DNA of 64,000 nt, taken from positions 1 through 64,000 of the forward strand of contig NZ_JABXKH010000042.1 in assembly GCF_017115105.1 (NCBI RefSeq). Reading direction: 5' to 3'. Every line of letters begins with the position of its first letter. Within the stretch, counting starts at the first letter, position 1. A program made the position numbers and the translations under genes. This document shows positions 17,794 through 27,288 of the stretch, in pieces. The DNA comes from Nostoc sp. NMS2 (GTDB taxonomy: Bacteria; Cyanobacteriota; Cyanobacteriia; Cyanobacteriales; Nostocaceae). The notes below the pieces were generated by a model. That model searched no databases and was not told where the DNA came from. It saw only the letters and a list, made by a program, of their open reading frames with translations.

Positions 17794-18110
17794 GCAGTAT
17801 CCCTCCCGTCAGATTCAATGTTGTGCCGAATTGTCGTGCGATGGCGTACCCGCCCGCCATAGGCGATCGCAATGTCATTGATTGCACAATGTTTACAAAC
17901 ACGCCAGATAGCATAATGGTTCGTCTACCAGGCTTTTTGCTAGCACCCGGAGGCGGATTTTTTACCAGAACAAATTCTGTCTAATGACAAATTTAGTTGC
18001 AAAGGAGGCAGAATCATCACAAAACAAAGACGCGATGAATCGCCGATTATTGTAGAGACGGCGATTTATCGCGTCTCTTGCTGGGGATTTATCGCGTCTT
18101 GCTTGCCGAA
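17794..18110. other. Intergenic region between treZ and the DCC gene
   Basis: Contains three copies of a GCGATTTATCGCGTCT-like sequence at 18000-18105 that can pair with one another, a CGCCCGCCATAGGCGATCGC fragment, and no plausible reading frame. The promoter of treZ should lie in its first part (near 17800-17900). Confidence 0.5.
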
Positions 18111-18518
18111 TTAAGTTGGTTTGCAAGTACCATCTACACAGTAAGACGATTCATAAGTATTAGAACGCTTACCAAATATGGTGTAACGGTTATCGCGGAT
18201 TTGTTCGTAAAAGCGATCGCCTGCCCATTTCATCCCCGGTAAAGCTCGATAAGCGTCTACAAATATACTTCCTGCTGGCAATAACCGCCCAATTTCTTCA
18301 ATTGCGTCACTACCTTGCCAACGTCTTTGAGGTTCATTGCCATCAATTAAAATCACTCCCTGTTCACAACCTTGGGCTGTAATTCCCCACTGTAAAAGTG
18401 TCTGCTCATCTTGCATGGGAGCATAACGAAATAGCTTTCCCTTGTCTAAGGTTTCTAGCGATCGCACTAAAGTAACGCAGAGATTACAATTTCCGTCGTA
18501 GATTACGTAGTAGTTCAT
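18111..18518 (-). CDS. DCC-family thiol-disulfide oxidoreductase (DUF393)
   Basis: A 135-residue protein starting MNYYVIYDGNCNLCVTLVR; the DGxCxLC motif at residues 8-13 defines the DCC family, whose members are predicted thiol-disulfide oxidoreductases of thioredoxin-like fold. A conserved ALPGMKWAGDRFYEQIRDNRY region follows in the second half. The physiological substrate is not known. It stands alone downstream of the Uma2 gene on the same strand. Confidence 0.85.
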   Translation of the reverse strand: MNYYVIYDGNCNLCVTLVRSLETLDKGKLFRYAPMQDEQTLLQWGITAQGCEQGVILIDGNEPQRRWQGSDAIEEIGRLLPAGSIFVDAYRALPGMKWAGDRFYEQIRDNRYTIFGKRSNTYESSYCVDGTCKPT

Positions 18519-18611
18519 AAAAATAATTATTCTAGCGTAGAAAACTGTAGCGATCGCTCTTACTGAGGTAAGGTAATGGGATTCACTTCAGCCAAAACAA
18601 AATTTAAGTTG

Positions 18612-19217
18612 TTAAATAGGCATGATATCGTCAAGTTTAAGTTGTAAATTTGGCAATAGTTCAGAAGAAATAGTATCTCCTAAATGATATTGTTGTTGCT
18701 GGTACACACCGTTAACTAACTGACAAACAGTGAACGTGGGTTGTTTGGGATTGCCAATAAATTGCAAGCCACCCAAGCCCCGGAAATCCACAATCCAATA
18801 TTCTGGGATATTAAGAAAAGCGTATTCTTCAACTTTTCTGGCATAATCATCTTGCCAATTAGTACTCACAACTTCAGCAACAAGTTTGATTGTGCTGCCG
18901 TTACAAATAATAGGTTCTTTTGACCATAGAGGTTCTTTACTAAGTTCAGCTTTATCTAAAACAATTACGTCAGGACGCAGTGCTGTGGCTTCAGCAGCAG
19001 GTGCTTTAATCAGACAAGTTTTTGGGATTAGCCAGTTAAAATTAGAATTAAAAATTTCGACATAGATTCTACCAGCAATACTACCTGCAACAGCTTCGTG
19101 CGGCCCTGTAGGTTCCATGTCTCTTAGTTGTCCGTCGATTAGTTCGTAGCGTGTATTATCACCATATTGGACTATAAATTCTTCAAAAGTAAGTAATTTG
19201 GGTGAAGTGTAGGTCAT
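18612..19217 (-). CDS. Uma2-family predicted endonuclease (DUF820)
   Basis: A 201-residue PD-(D/E)xK-fold protein of the family expanded in cyanobacteria. Visible are the RYELIDGQL strand, LRPDVIVLD (catalytic Asp), LVAEVVSTN (Glu), the basic YARKVEEYAFLNIPEYWIVD segment and a C-terminal LLPNLQLKLDDI. Function is unproven; many copies occur per genome and mobility-associated roles have been suggested. A broken homologue lies at 33893-34569 and a fragment at 23221. Confidence 0.88.
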   Translation of the reverse strand: MTYTSPKLLTFEEFIVQYGDNTRYELIDGQLRDMEPTGPHEAVAGSIAGRIYVEIFNSNFNWLIPKTCLIKAPAAEATALRPDVIVLDKAELSKEPLWSKEPIICNGSTIKLVAEVVSTNWQDDYARKVEEYAFLNIPEYWIVDFRGLGGLQFIGNPKQPTFTVCQLVNGVYQQQQYHLGDTISSELLPNLQLKLDDIMPI

Positions 19218-19740
19218 ACATAGGTCTTGTTTTGACTTAACTTAGGCTTATTGTAGCGGCTACCGTTACAAAGTACATTGCATTCACAATGTAGACCTTT
19301 CAAGATGACTCGTAAAATCTCTTTTCTTCTCTCTGCGCTGCGCCAGTTGCTTCAAGTCGGGGAACCCGCCCAACGCACTGGCTTCTCTGTGCCTCTGCGG
19401 TTTAAAAGTAATTTATCTAACCACTCCAGACGCAGAGAACACAGAGAAAATAGGAATTATTGTCCAAAAATTTCACCACCTTGAAAAGGCTACATTCACA
19501 ATGCAAGCGATCGCATTCATCAAGCGGGCTAGCGCATTCACAATGCCAGCGATCGCATTTACAATGCAAGCGATCGCTCTTACCTCGCTAAAGTAAGTTG
19601 GCGCGAAAAAACCCAATTATGTTACGAAACGTAAAGAAGCTGAAAGCCCTTACTAATGACCAATGACAAAGGACAAATGACAGCCTATCATGCCTTTGGA
19701 ATGGTATTCGCATTGTTTTTTCGTTAAAGAGAAAATATTC
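19218..19740. other. Repeat-rich intergenic region with three HIP1-containing direct repeats
   Basis: At 19493-19577 the 22-base unit CATTCACAATGCAAGCGATC (continuing GC) occurs three times, the last two spaced by 21 bases, each carrying a HIP1 octamer. Upstream (19300-19480) is a dispersed repeat with the sequence ACGCAGAGAACACAGAGAAA. AATGACC heptamers lie at 19654-19682, just before the aldo/keto reductase gene. Confidence 0.65.
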
Positions 19741-20793
19741 ATGAGATACAAACTCTTGGGCAAAAGCGGATTAAGAGTCTCTGAACTCTCCTTGGGAACC
19801 ATGACTTTTGGTGAAGATTGGGGTTGGGGTGCATCTGTTGACGAAAGTCGTAAAATCTTTGACACATATACAGAAGCAGGGGGAAATTTCATTGACACCG
19901 CCAACGGTTATACCGATGGTAGCAGTGAAAAAATTGTCGGTGAGTTGATTGCAAAAGAACGGGAACGCTTTGTAGTTGCGACAAAATATTCCTTTCCTTT
20001 GGAGATGAATAACAAAAAGGGCGACCCTAACGCCAGTGGAAACCATCGTAAGAATTTAATTCAGTCTTTGGAAGGTAGCCTGAAACGGCTGAATACCGAT
20101 TACATTGATTTATTTTGGTTGCACGCTTGGGATTTTACAACACCCATTGAAGAAGTATTGCGATCGCTTGATGATGTAGTCCGTCAAGGTAAAGTACTTT
20201 ACATCGGGATTTCTGATACACCCGCATGGATCGTTTCTCAAGCAAATACCATCGCCCAGTTCCACGGATGGACGCAGTTTGTGGCGCTGCAAATTGAGTA
20301 TAGTTTAATTCAGCGAACACCAGAACGTGATTTGCTACCGATGGCGAAAGCTTTTGATTTGGCTATAACACCTTGGTCGCCTTTGGGTGGTGGTGTGCTA
20401 ACAGGTAAGTATAATCAGCCTCCTCAAGCAGGCGATGAACAAGGACGATTAGCAAATCCAGGCTTAGGAACTATTTCAGAACGGAATTTAGCCATCGCTC
20501 AAGTTGTGAGTGAAGTTGCAGCAGAAATTGGCCACACACCCTCACAGGTAGCATTAGCTTGGTTACTAGCTCAAAGTGGTGTGATTATTCCCATCATTGG
20601 GGCACGTAAATTAACGCAGTTTCAAGATAACTTAGCTTCTTTAAATGTCAGCCTCTCGCCAGAACATCTGCAACGCTTAGATGAAGTTAGCAAAATTGAA
20701 TTAGGTTTCCCCCATGACTTTTTGCAGAATGATGTAATTCGCGATCGCCTTTTCGGTGGTACATTTAATACCATAGAAAACCATCGCATCTAA
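19741..20793 (+). CDS. Aldo/keto reductase
   Basis: A 350-residue NADPH-dependent oxidoreductase of the AKR superfamily (YdgJ/YajO-like). The start MRYKLLGKSGLRVSELSLG is the canonical N-terminus, so I choose ATG 19741 over an upstream ATG. The catalytic tetrad is recognisable: Asp in NFIDTANGY with Tyr, Lys in VVATKYS and His in DLFWLHAWD. The cofactor-binding IPIIGARKLTQFQDNL follows near residue 290. The substrate cannot be deduced. Confidence 0.92.
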   Translation: MRYKLLGKSGLRVSELSLGTMTFGEDWGWGASVDESRKIFDTYTEAGGNFIDTANGYTDGSSEKIVGELIAKERERFVVATKYSFPLEMNNKKGDPNASGNHRKNLIQSLEGSLKRLNTDYIDLFWLHAWDFTTPIEEVLRSLDDVVRQGKVLYIGISDTPAWIVSQANTIAQFHGWTQFVALQIEYSLIQRTPERDLLPMAKAFDLAITPWSPLGGGVLTGKYNQPPQAGDEQGRLANPGLGTISERNLAIAQVVSEVAAEIGHTPSQVALAWLLAQSGVIIPIIGARKLTQFQDNLASLNVSLSPEHLQRLDEVSKIELGFPHDFLQNDVIRDRLFGGTFNTIENHRI

Positions 20794-20986
20794 ACGTCAT
20801 TTTTAACTTGACCAATCCAAAATCTAAAACTTGTACTGAGCGAAGTCGAAGTATCTAAAATCTAAAATGGTATAAGCCTTATACAGTAACACATTCAGGC
20901 GTTAATACAATCCATCGTCAGAGAGTTTCGCACAGCCAGCCAATATCTGTAAAGTTGGATTTAAAAGGCATTAACAACGTAGACCC

Positions 20987-21559
20987 ATGAGCGACAACAG
21001 CATTACATCACGTCTGTACCCTACCCGCATCGACATTCCCGCCGAAGCGCGAGTTCAAATCGTGGTACTTCTCAACCAAACCTTGGCAGCTACTTCGGAT
21101 TTAAAAACCCAAGCAAAGCAAGCGCATTGGAATGTTAAAGGAACTGACTTCTACCAGCTACACCTATTATTTGATGAACTTGCTGAGGAATTGGAAGGAT
21201 ACATCGATTTAGTAGCTGAACGCATTACAGCTTTAGGCGGATACGCTTTTGGAACAGCCCGCGCCGCAGCTAGTAATTCAATTCTGCCAGAATATCCCTT
21301 AGATATTTTGGATGGTAAAGACCATGTGACAGCCTTAGCAGATCGCTTTGGATTCTATGCTAAACATCTTAGAGATGCGATCGCAAAAACTGATGAATTA
21401 GACGACCTCGATACCGCCGATCTTTACACCGAAGTTTCTCGTACCATTGACAAACGCCTCTGGTTCTTAGAAGCTCATTTGCAAATAGCAGAAATCAAAG
21501 AAGAGAATGGCAAAGCGGGTACTACTAAAACTCAAAAGATCCCTGCTGGTGTAAAATAA
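20987..21559 (+). CDS. dps: Dps-family ferritin-like DNA protection protein
   Basis: A 190-residue four-helix ferritin-like protein. The inter-subunit ferroxidase site is visible as QAHWNVKG (His) and LLFDELAEELEGYIDLVAER (Asp and Glu). Dps proteins form 12-mers that oxidise and store iron with H2O2 and may shield DNA. The C-terminal tail is long and Lys-rich. No linked operon partner is seen; an inverted-repeat element begins about 40 bases downstream. Confidence 0.92.
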   Translation: MSDNSITSRLYPTRIDIPAEARVQIVVLLNQTLAATSDLKTQAKQAHWNVKGTDFYQLHLLFDELAEELEGYIDLVAERITALGGYAFGTARAAASNSILPEYPLDILDGKDHVTALADRFGFYAKHLRDAIAKTDELDDLDTADLYTEVSRTIDKRLWFLEAHLQIAEIKEENGKAGTTKTQKIPAGVK

Positions 21560-21601
21560 GCACTTCTGAGAAAAGTAGTCTTTCTTGAATCTAATATAGA
21601 G

Positions 21602-21737
21602 GTTCTCAGTTGAGTGCAATACAGACCTAACCCCCAGCCCCTTCCCTACAAGGGAAGGGGAGTAAGATTCAAAGCCTCTCTCCTTTTAGGAGAGAGGTTT
21701 GGAGAGAGGTCAAACTGTATTGCATCCAATCGAGAAC
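21602..21737. mobile_element. 136-bp inverted-repeat element (MITE-like)
   Basis: It has imperfect 23-base terminal inverted repeats (GTTCTCAGTTGAGTGCAATACAG and, on the other strand, GTTCTCGATTGGATGCAATAC..), enclosing the CCCTACAAGGGAAGGG and CTCTCCTTTTAGGAGAGAG hairpins. The interior also occurs, without these ends, inside the caspase gene at 30363-30447; part recurs at 15600-15690 and 51810-51905. Confidence 0.8.
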
Positions 21738-22158
21738 TGCTATAGTATCTTTTTGGTAAGTACGTCACTTTTAAGTGCGTACTTTTCATTTATATGTATA
21801 TACTTTACTATTGAAATAGTTCAAAACGAAGTCAAGAAATTCACAAATATCTTCAACAAGTAAGCCATCAAAATTAATCCTTAAACTTGAAGAAGTTATC
21901 GAACACAATTCAGTTAAGAAGATTTGTAGGTTGGGTTGAACAGAGTGAAACCCAACAAAGCCTTGAGAATGTAGGATTTTGTTCCTCAACCCAACCTACC
22001 GTGGAGTGGTTTTTTAGGCAAAACCTACGCAGTATTAAATTCCATTTTGATTCCAACCTCCGCCAAATTTAGATTTTTCCTGCAATCCAAAATCTAAAAT
22101 CTAAAATCCAAAATTGAGTCGTTTCTAACTAAATACTCATTAACAAAGAGGTAAAATT
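21738..22158. other. Intergenic region with an inverted repeat at 21927-22000
   Basis: GTAGGTTGGGTTGAACAGAG and its inverted partner TTCCTCAACCCAACCTAC bound a 74-base element of the GTAGGTTGGGTT family. Direct ATCTAAAATC repeats lie at 22090-22112. No gene is seen. Confidence 0.6.
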
Positions 22159-22875
22159 ATGTCTCAAAATACAATTACCCACTTAATTCACGATCGCAAT
22201 GCCCGTGGTCACGCTAAAATGGGCTGGCTCGACAGCTATCACACATTTTCCTTCGGTAGTTTTTACGATCCCAACCGGATGGGATTTCGTTCTCTGCGCG
22301 TGATTAACGACGATCGCATCGCCCCTGGTGCTGGATTCCCTACCCACAGTCATCGTGACATGGAAATCCTCACTTATGTCTTAGAAGGTGCTGTAGAGCA
22401 TAAAGACAGCTTGGGGACTGGTTCGGTAATTCGCCCCGGTGATGCCCAAATTATGAGCGCTGGAACTGGAATCAGCCACAGCGAATTTAATCCTTCACCA
22501 ACTGAACCACTACACTTGTTGCAAATCTGGATTCTTCCCGATAGAGAAGGAATAACGCCAAGATATGAACAAAAAGCTTTTCCCCTAGAAGAAAAGCGCG
22601 GTAAACTCCGCTTAATTGCTTCTAAGGATGGGCGCGATGGTGCTGTGACAATTCACCAAGATGTTGATTTATATACATCTGTTTTAGAGTCAGGTGATGT
22701 TGTTAATTATCAAGTAAAAGGCGATCGCTATGCCTGGTTACAAGTAGCCCAAGGTATAGTTAATCTGAATGGTGAAGAACTCAGAGCAGGCGATGGTGTG
22801 CAAATCAATGGCGAAGAACAGCTAGAAATTAGCACTAACATCGGCGGTGAAATATTGCTTTTTGATTTAGGCTAA
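22159..22875 (+). CDS. Pirin-family protein (YhhW-like bicupin)
   Basis: A 238-residue bicupin. The N-terminal cupin has the metal-binding pattern [18 protein letters not shown] (two His and Glu) and a later HSEFNPS His, as in YhhW-type pirins that can act as quercetin 2,3-dioxygenases. The start [20 protein letters not shown] matches the family. AGAGGT lies nine bases before the ATG. A terminator follows the gene. The role in cyanobacteria is unknown. Confidence 0.92.
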   Translation: MSQNTITHLIHDRNARGHAKMGWLDSYHTFSFGSFYDPNRMGFRSLRVINDDRIAPGAGFPTHSHRDMEILTYVLEGAVEHKDSLGTGSVIRPGDAQIMSAGTGISHSEFNPSPTEPLHLLQIWILPDREGITPRYEQKAFPLEEKRGKLRLIASKDGRDGAVTIHQDVDLYTSVLESGDVVNYQVKGDRYAWLQVAQGIVNLNGEELRAGDGVQINGEEQLEISTNIGGEILLFDLG

Positions 22876-22892
22876 TATCTTCTTTCTCTATT

Positions 22893-22920
22893 AAAAGGCT
22901 CATCTAAATGAGCCTTTTAC
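22893..22920 (+). terminator. Rho-independent terminator after the pirin gene
   Basis: An 11-base-pair stem (AAAAGGCTCAT with ATGAGCCTTTT, loop CTAA) lies 18 bases after the stop codon. Its own U-rich 3' arm supplies the T tract, and it could also work on the other strand. Confidence 0.85.
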
Positions 22921-23015
22921 TCAGAATATTACGTTTACTAATTAACGCTCTTTTATGACTCTCGTCGGATAAAAATCATCCACTCTTATTTTTAAGGACT
23001 TTGATGAATTTAGGT

Positions 23016-23172
23016 GTAGGTTGGGTTGAGGAACGAAACCCAACACCAACAATCCCTGGTTTTGTTGGGTTTCACTAAAGTTCAAACGCCACTTGCTTCA
23101 AGCCGGGAAACCCGGACAACGCAGTGGCTCCCCAACCTACGAATATTTTATTTTTTCGGAGTAATAAAAGAG
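23016..23172. repeat. GTAGGTTGGGTT-family inverted repeat with nested insertion
   Basis: GTAGGTTGGGTTGAGGAACG at the left is inverted at the right (CCCCAACCTAC, 23130-23140). Between them is a second repeat with CTTGCTTCAAGCCGGGAAAC, also seen at 19347-19380. The right end continues into the sequence shared with window positions 5-46. Confidence 0.7.
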
Positions 23173-23220
23173 GGTTAAGTATGTTTGCGGCTTCCATGAA
23201 GGTAAAGAAAATCACTGGAA

Positions 23221-23274
23221 ATGCTAGCAGAACGTCTCAGAGCGCTTGGTGTAGATCCAGATTCTTTGGTTTAG
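23221..23274 (+). pseudogene. C-terminal remnant of a Uma2-family gene
   Basis: The frame reads MLAERLRALGVDPDSLV and stops. This is the typical C-terminal helix of longer Uma2 proteins (LAxxLRxLGVDPD), and nothing of the preceding domain is intact upstream, where stops and repeats intervene. Confidence 0.5.
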
Positions 23275-23923
23275 GATGTGCTTTTGGGTGAATCATGGCG
23301 ATCGCAATCTCCGACAATCAAGCCACAAATCTAAAAAACTGGTGAACGAGTATCAAAGACTCGCCTACGAGTATCAAAGACTCTCGCACGAAGGATCTAC
23401 TGCTAACCGATTCAAAATTGCCACCACATCAACAGTTGTATTTTGCAGAATCTTATCCAACCATTCCAGCAAGCGGGGATTACCATCTGCATCTGCAAGT
23501 AATACCAATTCACAAAAATCCTGATACATATAGATTTCTCGTAGGGGCATGGCAATGCCTGCCCCTACCAGTGTATTTGTATCATTATTAAAGTGAAATG
23601 GTATAACTCCAGGCTTATTTTAAACAACACCCCAAAGCAGTTTCTTCTAAAAATTCCTAATTCTTGTCGTCAAGAATGTCTGAAAACCTAAATTTTCGGT
23701 TTTTAGTTCTCAATCAACTTATAACAAGGGGCTTAAGCCCCTTATTTTGTCTTAGTCCGCACAGACGGACTTTGTATGTGTAAAATGAGACTGTTAGAAA
23801 ACTATATCCAAATCACGGTTATACTTTTTCATAAAACCACCAAAATACTTGGGGGCAATGGCCAAAAAGTTCTTAGTTTGGGAAAGATATATCAGACTTA
23901 AATAACTATTAGAGGTGGCTGTA
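23275..23923. other. Non-coding stretch with a palindrome at 23727-23744
   Basis: AAGGGGCTTAAGCCCCTT followed by ATTTTG is a perfect hairpin that could end transcription from either side. The rest carries TATCAAAGACTCGCCTACGAG-type direct repeats (23351-23385) and no convincing gene. Confidence 0.5.
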
Positions 23924-24628
23924 ATGCCGACGATTCATTTTGTGGATGGTGAAAAAGGCGGGGTAGGAAAATCTCTCTTTGCCAGGACAATGATTCAGTA
24001 TTGTCTGGATAAGAGAATCCCATTTGTACCAGTGGAGACAGATAGATCGAATCCAGATGTAGCAGGGGTATATAAGGAAATATGTAAGTATGCTGTGTTT
24101 AGTGAGAATGAACGACAGGCAAATAAGGCAGATAGAATATTTGAGTGGGCGATAGAGAGGCCAGTAATTGTGAATTTAGCCGCACAATCCCATAGAGCAG
24201 TCCAAGGCTGGATTGACTCTAATCAATTACTTGAACTAGGCAGTTCTCAGGGAGTTCTGTTTTGCAAATGGTTTGTATCGACAGGAGGATACGACAGCAT
24301 CAACCTGTTTACTCAGTCAGTGAATACTTACGGTGAGAAAATCCCTCATATTCTGGTGAGGAATTTAGGGCTATGTGATGATTGGGAGCATCTAGAGTCA
24401 GACTCAAATTATCAGAACATAGTAAATAAATATCAGATAAAAGTTATAGATTTTCCGAAGTTAGCATACAGAGAAAGAAACATAATTGACCAAAATCGGC
24501 TGACTTTTGCAGAGGCTAGAGAGTATAAAGAATTTGGGATAATTGGTAAACAGAGAGTAGTGAATTTTCTGAAGCTTGCTTATGGTGCTTTTGAGAAAGT
24601 AGGTATCTGGTATGAAAAAGTTGAATAG
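23924..24628 (+). CDS. ParA/MobD-like P-loop ATPase, orphan
   Basis: A 234-residue protein with a deviant Walker A of the ParA/MinD class (GEKGGVGKS, residues 8-16) followed by VPVETDRSNPDVAGVY and a switch-like VIVNLAAQSHRAVQGW. The overall pattern resembles the MobD or cobyrinic-acid synthase-like proteins of mobilisable plasmids. I use ATG 23924 because AGAGGTGG sits just ahead of it (GTG 23915 lies inside that sequence). The gene is AT-rich, uses AGA and ATA codons freely and has no HIP1 octamer, all unlike its neighbours, so transfer from a plasmid is likely. No relaxase or partner is adjacent. Confidence 0.7.
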   Translation: MPTIHFVDGEKGGVGKSLFARTMIQYCLDKRIPFVPVETDRSNPDVAGVYKEICKYAVFSENERQANKADRIFEWAIERPVIVNLAAQSHRAVQGWIDSNQLLELGSSQGVLFCKWFVSTGGYDSINLFTQSVNTYGEKIPHILVRNLGLCDDWEHLESDSNYQNIVNKYQIKVIDFPKLAYRERNIIDQNRLTFAEAREYKEFGIIGKQRVVNFLKLAYGAFEKVGIWYEKVE

Positions 24629-24717
24629 CAGTCATTAGTCATTGGTCATTGGTCATTGGTACTAATGACTTAGAGGTTGTTTGAAAAGTGGTTGGCTGTG
24701 ATTTTAGGCACTTATTG

Positions 24718-24861
24718 ATCCCCCCTAGCCCCCCTTAAAAAGTGGGGAAACTTCTTAAAGTCCCCCAATTTATCGGGGAGCCACTGCGGTCTTGGGGTCT
24801 CCCCCGCCGCAGGATGCGCGAAGCGCTGTAGTGAAGCAAGTGGCGTGGATTTAGGGGGATC
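24718..24861. repeat. Inverted-repeat element with GATCCCCCC ends
   Basis: The left end GATCCCCCCTAGCCCCCC and the right end AGGGGGATC are inverted copies, with an internal CCGCCGCAGG/GCGCGAAGCGC segment. It is the longer relative of 15332-15418. The open frame running through it into the methyltransferase gene is translated repeat. Confidence 0.7.
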
Positions 24862-24994
24862 TAAAACGTTTTGCTACCGAGAAGAAGACTTTTCAAACAT
24901 CCTCTTAGGACAAACCTCAGCAGGAGATTGGATGGGGGTACGCGATCGCAAAGCGAATTTGACTACAATTCTTAGAAAGAGTAGCAAAAACCTA

Positions 24995-25717
24995 ATGTCC
25001 AAAAAGTCTGATTCACAGTTCCAAAATCTCTTTAGTTCACCCAAATCAACCAACTGGGACGAAAGATTAGCCCAAATAGCCTATCGCTTTAACCGAGAAT
25101 ATCAACGTGAAACCTTTGAACTCCCAAGCGAAGTCCAGGCGATGCCGATATTCCGCGAGTGGATTGGAGGTAGTTTTTCAGGGAGAATTGCTTCTCCTTT
25201 CTGGGAAATTGCTCAACCTCAAAAAAACCAGCACTGTCTAGATATTGGCTGTGGAATCAGCTTTTTAATCTATCCTTGGCGGGATTGGCAAGCATTTTTT
25301 CATGGGCAAGAAATCAGTAATGTGGCACGCGATACCCTTAATTCTCGTGGGCCACAGTTGAATTCTAAGCTATTCAAAGGTGTTGAATTAGGAGCAGCCC
25401 ATCAGTTAAACTATTCACCAGAGCAGTTTGATTTAGCGATCGCAACCGGATTTAGCTGCTATTTTCCACTCGAATACTGGAATGCAGTCCTCGCAGAAGT
25501 TAAGCGAGTGTTAAAACCAGGTGGACATTTTGTATTTGATATTCTTAATCCAGAACAGCCTTTAGCAGAAGATTGGGCAGTTTTAGAAACTTATTTGGGG
25601 GCTGAGGTGTTTTTAGAGCCTGTAACTGAGTGGGAAAAAGCTATTAAAGCGGCTGGCGCTAAAGTAATATCGCAAAAATCAGGGGAATTATTTCAAGTGT
25701 ACAAAGTGCGGTTTTGA
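24995..25717 (+). CDS. Class I SAM-dependent methyltransferase
   Basis: A 240-residue methyltransferase of the Methyltransf_11/25 type. Motif I is HCLDIGCGISFLIYPW (about residue 78), the acidic residue at the end of strand 2 is in HGQEIS, and motif IV/post-motif read FDLAIATGFSCYF and EVKRVLKPGGHFVFDIL. I choose ATG 24995, because the 50 codons before it are translated from a repeat element. The substrate cannot be told from sequence. Confidence 0.85.
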   Translation: MSKKSDSQFQNLFSSPKSTNWDERLAQIAYRFNREYQRETFELPSEVQAMPIFREWIGGSFSGRIASPFWEIAQPQKNQHCLDIGCGISFLIYPWRDWQAFFHGQEISNVARDTLNSRGPQLNSKLFKGVELGAAHQLNYSPEQFDLAIATGFSCYFPLEYWNAVLAEVKRVLKPGGHFVFDILNPEQPLAEDWAVLETYLGAEVFLEPVTEWEKAIKAAGAKVISQKSGELFQVYKVRF

Positions 25718-25758
25718 AAATAAGTAGCTAGGCGTTAATTCTGCCTACCTACCTATCA

Positions 25759-26187
25759 TCACTCAGGGATAAGTGGACTTAATGGATCTAAAGAAGTTGT
25801 AAAAACAAAATAGATTACTCCAGTTCCGAGAATCATCACAGCCAGACTGAACAGCAACACCCAACGATCTGTTGGTTCATAAGTATCTTCTTCGATATGA
25901 CGACGGACAGCGAAATAGTGACTGGTTGAGAGCCACACCGTAATCAAACCTACTAGCGAGAAGACTAAACCTAACTTCCAGCCGTTGCCAGGACGGGGCA
26001 TCAAAGGTACTTGGAAAGCACGCAAACGCACAATAACGACACCAAAACCTAAAAGGGCGATCCCTGTCCGCATCCAAGCCAGGTAGGTCCGCTCATTTGC
26101 CAAGTGATCTCGGATTCGAGAAGGATTGAGTCGTCCTGGCTTTTTTTGATTTTTATCTTCTTCTGTGGATTTCAATTTTAACTGCAT
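25759..26187 (-). CDS. DUF202 (YidH-type) membrane protein
   Basis: RDHLANERTYLAWMRTGIAL is the DUF202 signature, with a first helix at LLGFGVVIVRL and two more (LGLVFSLVGLITVWLS, VLLFSLAVMILGTGVIYFVF). About 142 residues from the ATG at 26187; an in-frame ATG 30 codons upstream (26277) adds a segment running to a repeat-like sequence and is less likely. Function is unknown in bacteria. Confidence 0.82.
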   Translation of the reverse strand: MQLKLKSTEEDKNQKKPGRLNPSRIRDHLANERTYLAWMRTGIALLGFGVVIVRLRAFQVPLMPRPGNGWKLGLVFSLVGLITVWLSTSHYFAVRRHIEEDTYEPTDRWVLLFSLAVMILGTGVIYFVFTTSLDPLSPLIPE

Positions 26188-26569
26188 CAATAACACCCTT
26201 ATCCCCAAAGCGGCTCTTATCAAAAAAATGCGAAGGTAGTAGGAAATCTCTTTCCAGATGACTTGCACCCCGCGCAATAATTGCGCTACTGAAATATTGC
26301 TTATTGTGATTGTACATTTTTTTCAAAATATATCTTAATGCAGATATATCAATAAAACAAGCCTGACCGAAGAATTCTTAATTCGTATGGTTTTGATTCT
26401 TTAATGAGAGAACTAGAAAAGGACAAAACCAGTACTGCGATCTCAAAAAATCAAAATCAATAATTCTAGACCTTGATGGTATCGTTAATTGAATGCGATC
26501 GCATCCCAAGTGTAAAGCTGAATCAACAGCTTGAGTTTGCGAGGGATGCGATCGCAGTAATGTGCCTAC

Positions 26570-26929
26570 TTACTTCGACAAAACCACGCTTTGACGCACA
26601 GTACGCTTGCGATCGCTTTTCCGAGTACCTCCAGCCATCTGATACTCATGGCTATTATTACCAATTTTATAAGCAATCCCACTTAAGATTTTTTCAGAAT
26701 AGTCTGCTAAATCTTGTTCATTTTCAATGATTTGGGTTCGTAAGACATCAATAGTAGAGAGAATGGTGTTGTATGCTTCTAAAGATTTTCTCAGACTTGC
26801 AATTTTTTCAGTATAATCTTTGACTGTTAATCCTTCTCCAACATCAAGAGTTGGACTAATAGATTTAATGCTTGCTAAACGTACTTCAGCTTTGCCAAGA
26901 GTACGTGAGTTGCGTTTTAGTCTCGACAT
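26570..26929 (-). CDS. Conserved-looking hypothetical protein, helical
   Basis: 119 residues, basic at both ends, with a long amphipathic helix (YTEKIASLRKSLEAYNTILSTIDVLRTQII). It begins MSRLKRNSRTLGKAEVRLAS and ends in a basic tail RKSDRKRTVRQSV. I recognise no domain. Coding status rests on the clean start, regular hydrophobic periodicity and lack of a better frame on the other strand. Confidence 0.55.
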   Translation of the reverse strand: MSRLKRNSRTLGKAEVRLASIKSISPTLDVGEGLTVKDYTEKIASLRKSLEAYNTILSTIDVLRTQIIENEQDLADYSEKILSGIAYKIGNNSHEYQMAGGTRKSDRKRTVRQSVVLSK

Positions 26930-27120
26930 ATTTAATACTCATTTTCCAATTTACTGATAACTCTATAGTGGACAATTTTGGAAAGGATTGTCATACGTAA
27001 AATTGTTGATTTTTGAGAAAAAGCCTCAGTTAAAGCAGAAATTATACCAATTTAAAAAAAGAATACGACAAATAGACCATTTGTAGAGACGCGATTCATC
27101 GCGTCTTTACCCAAGGATAT

Positions 27121-27288
27121 GTTGCTACAAGGTACGCAAAACACGGAAACGTGAAGACGAAAGTTGCTACAAGGTACGCAAAACACGGAAACGTGAAGAC
27201 GGAAGTTGCTACAAGGTATGCGAAACACGGAAACGTGAAGACAGAAGTTGCTCCAGGGTACGCAAAACACGGAAACGCGAAGACGGAA
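27121..27288. repeat. Four tandem copies of a 42-bp unit
   Basis: Units begin GTTGCTACAAGGTACGCAAA and follow without spacers; copies 1 and 2 differ at one or two positions, copies 3 and 4 at a few. Two truncated GTTGCT units follow (27289-27320). Both strands stay open through the array because the unit is 14 codons, but flanking frames are short and not gene-like. Confidence 0.9.

Noticed and set aside
23276-23524. 82-codon plus-strand frame
   Set aside because: No plausible start context, low-complexity translated repeats (NEYQRLAYEYQRLSHE) and flanking pseudogene and repeat DNA.
26473-26730. 85-codon plus-strand frame
   Set aside because: It overlaps the more protein-like minus-strand 119-residue frame and contains translated HIP1 sites.
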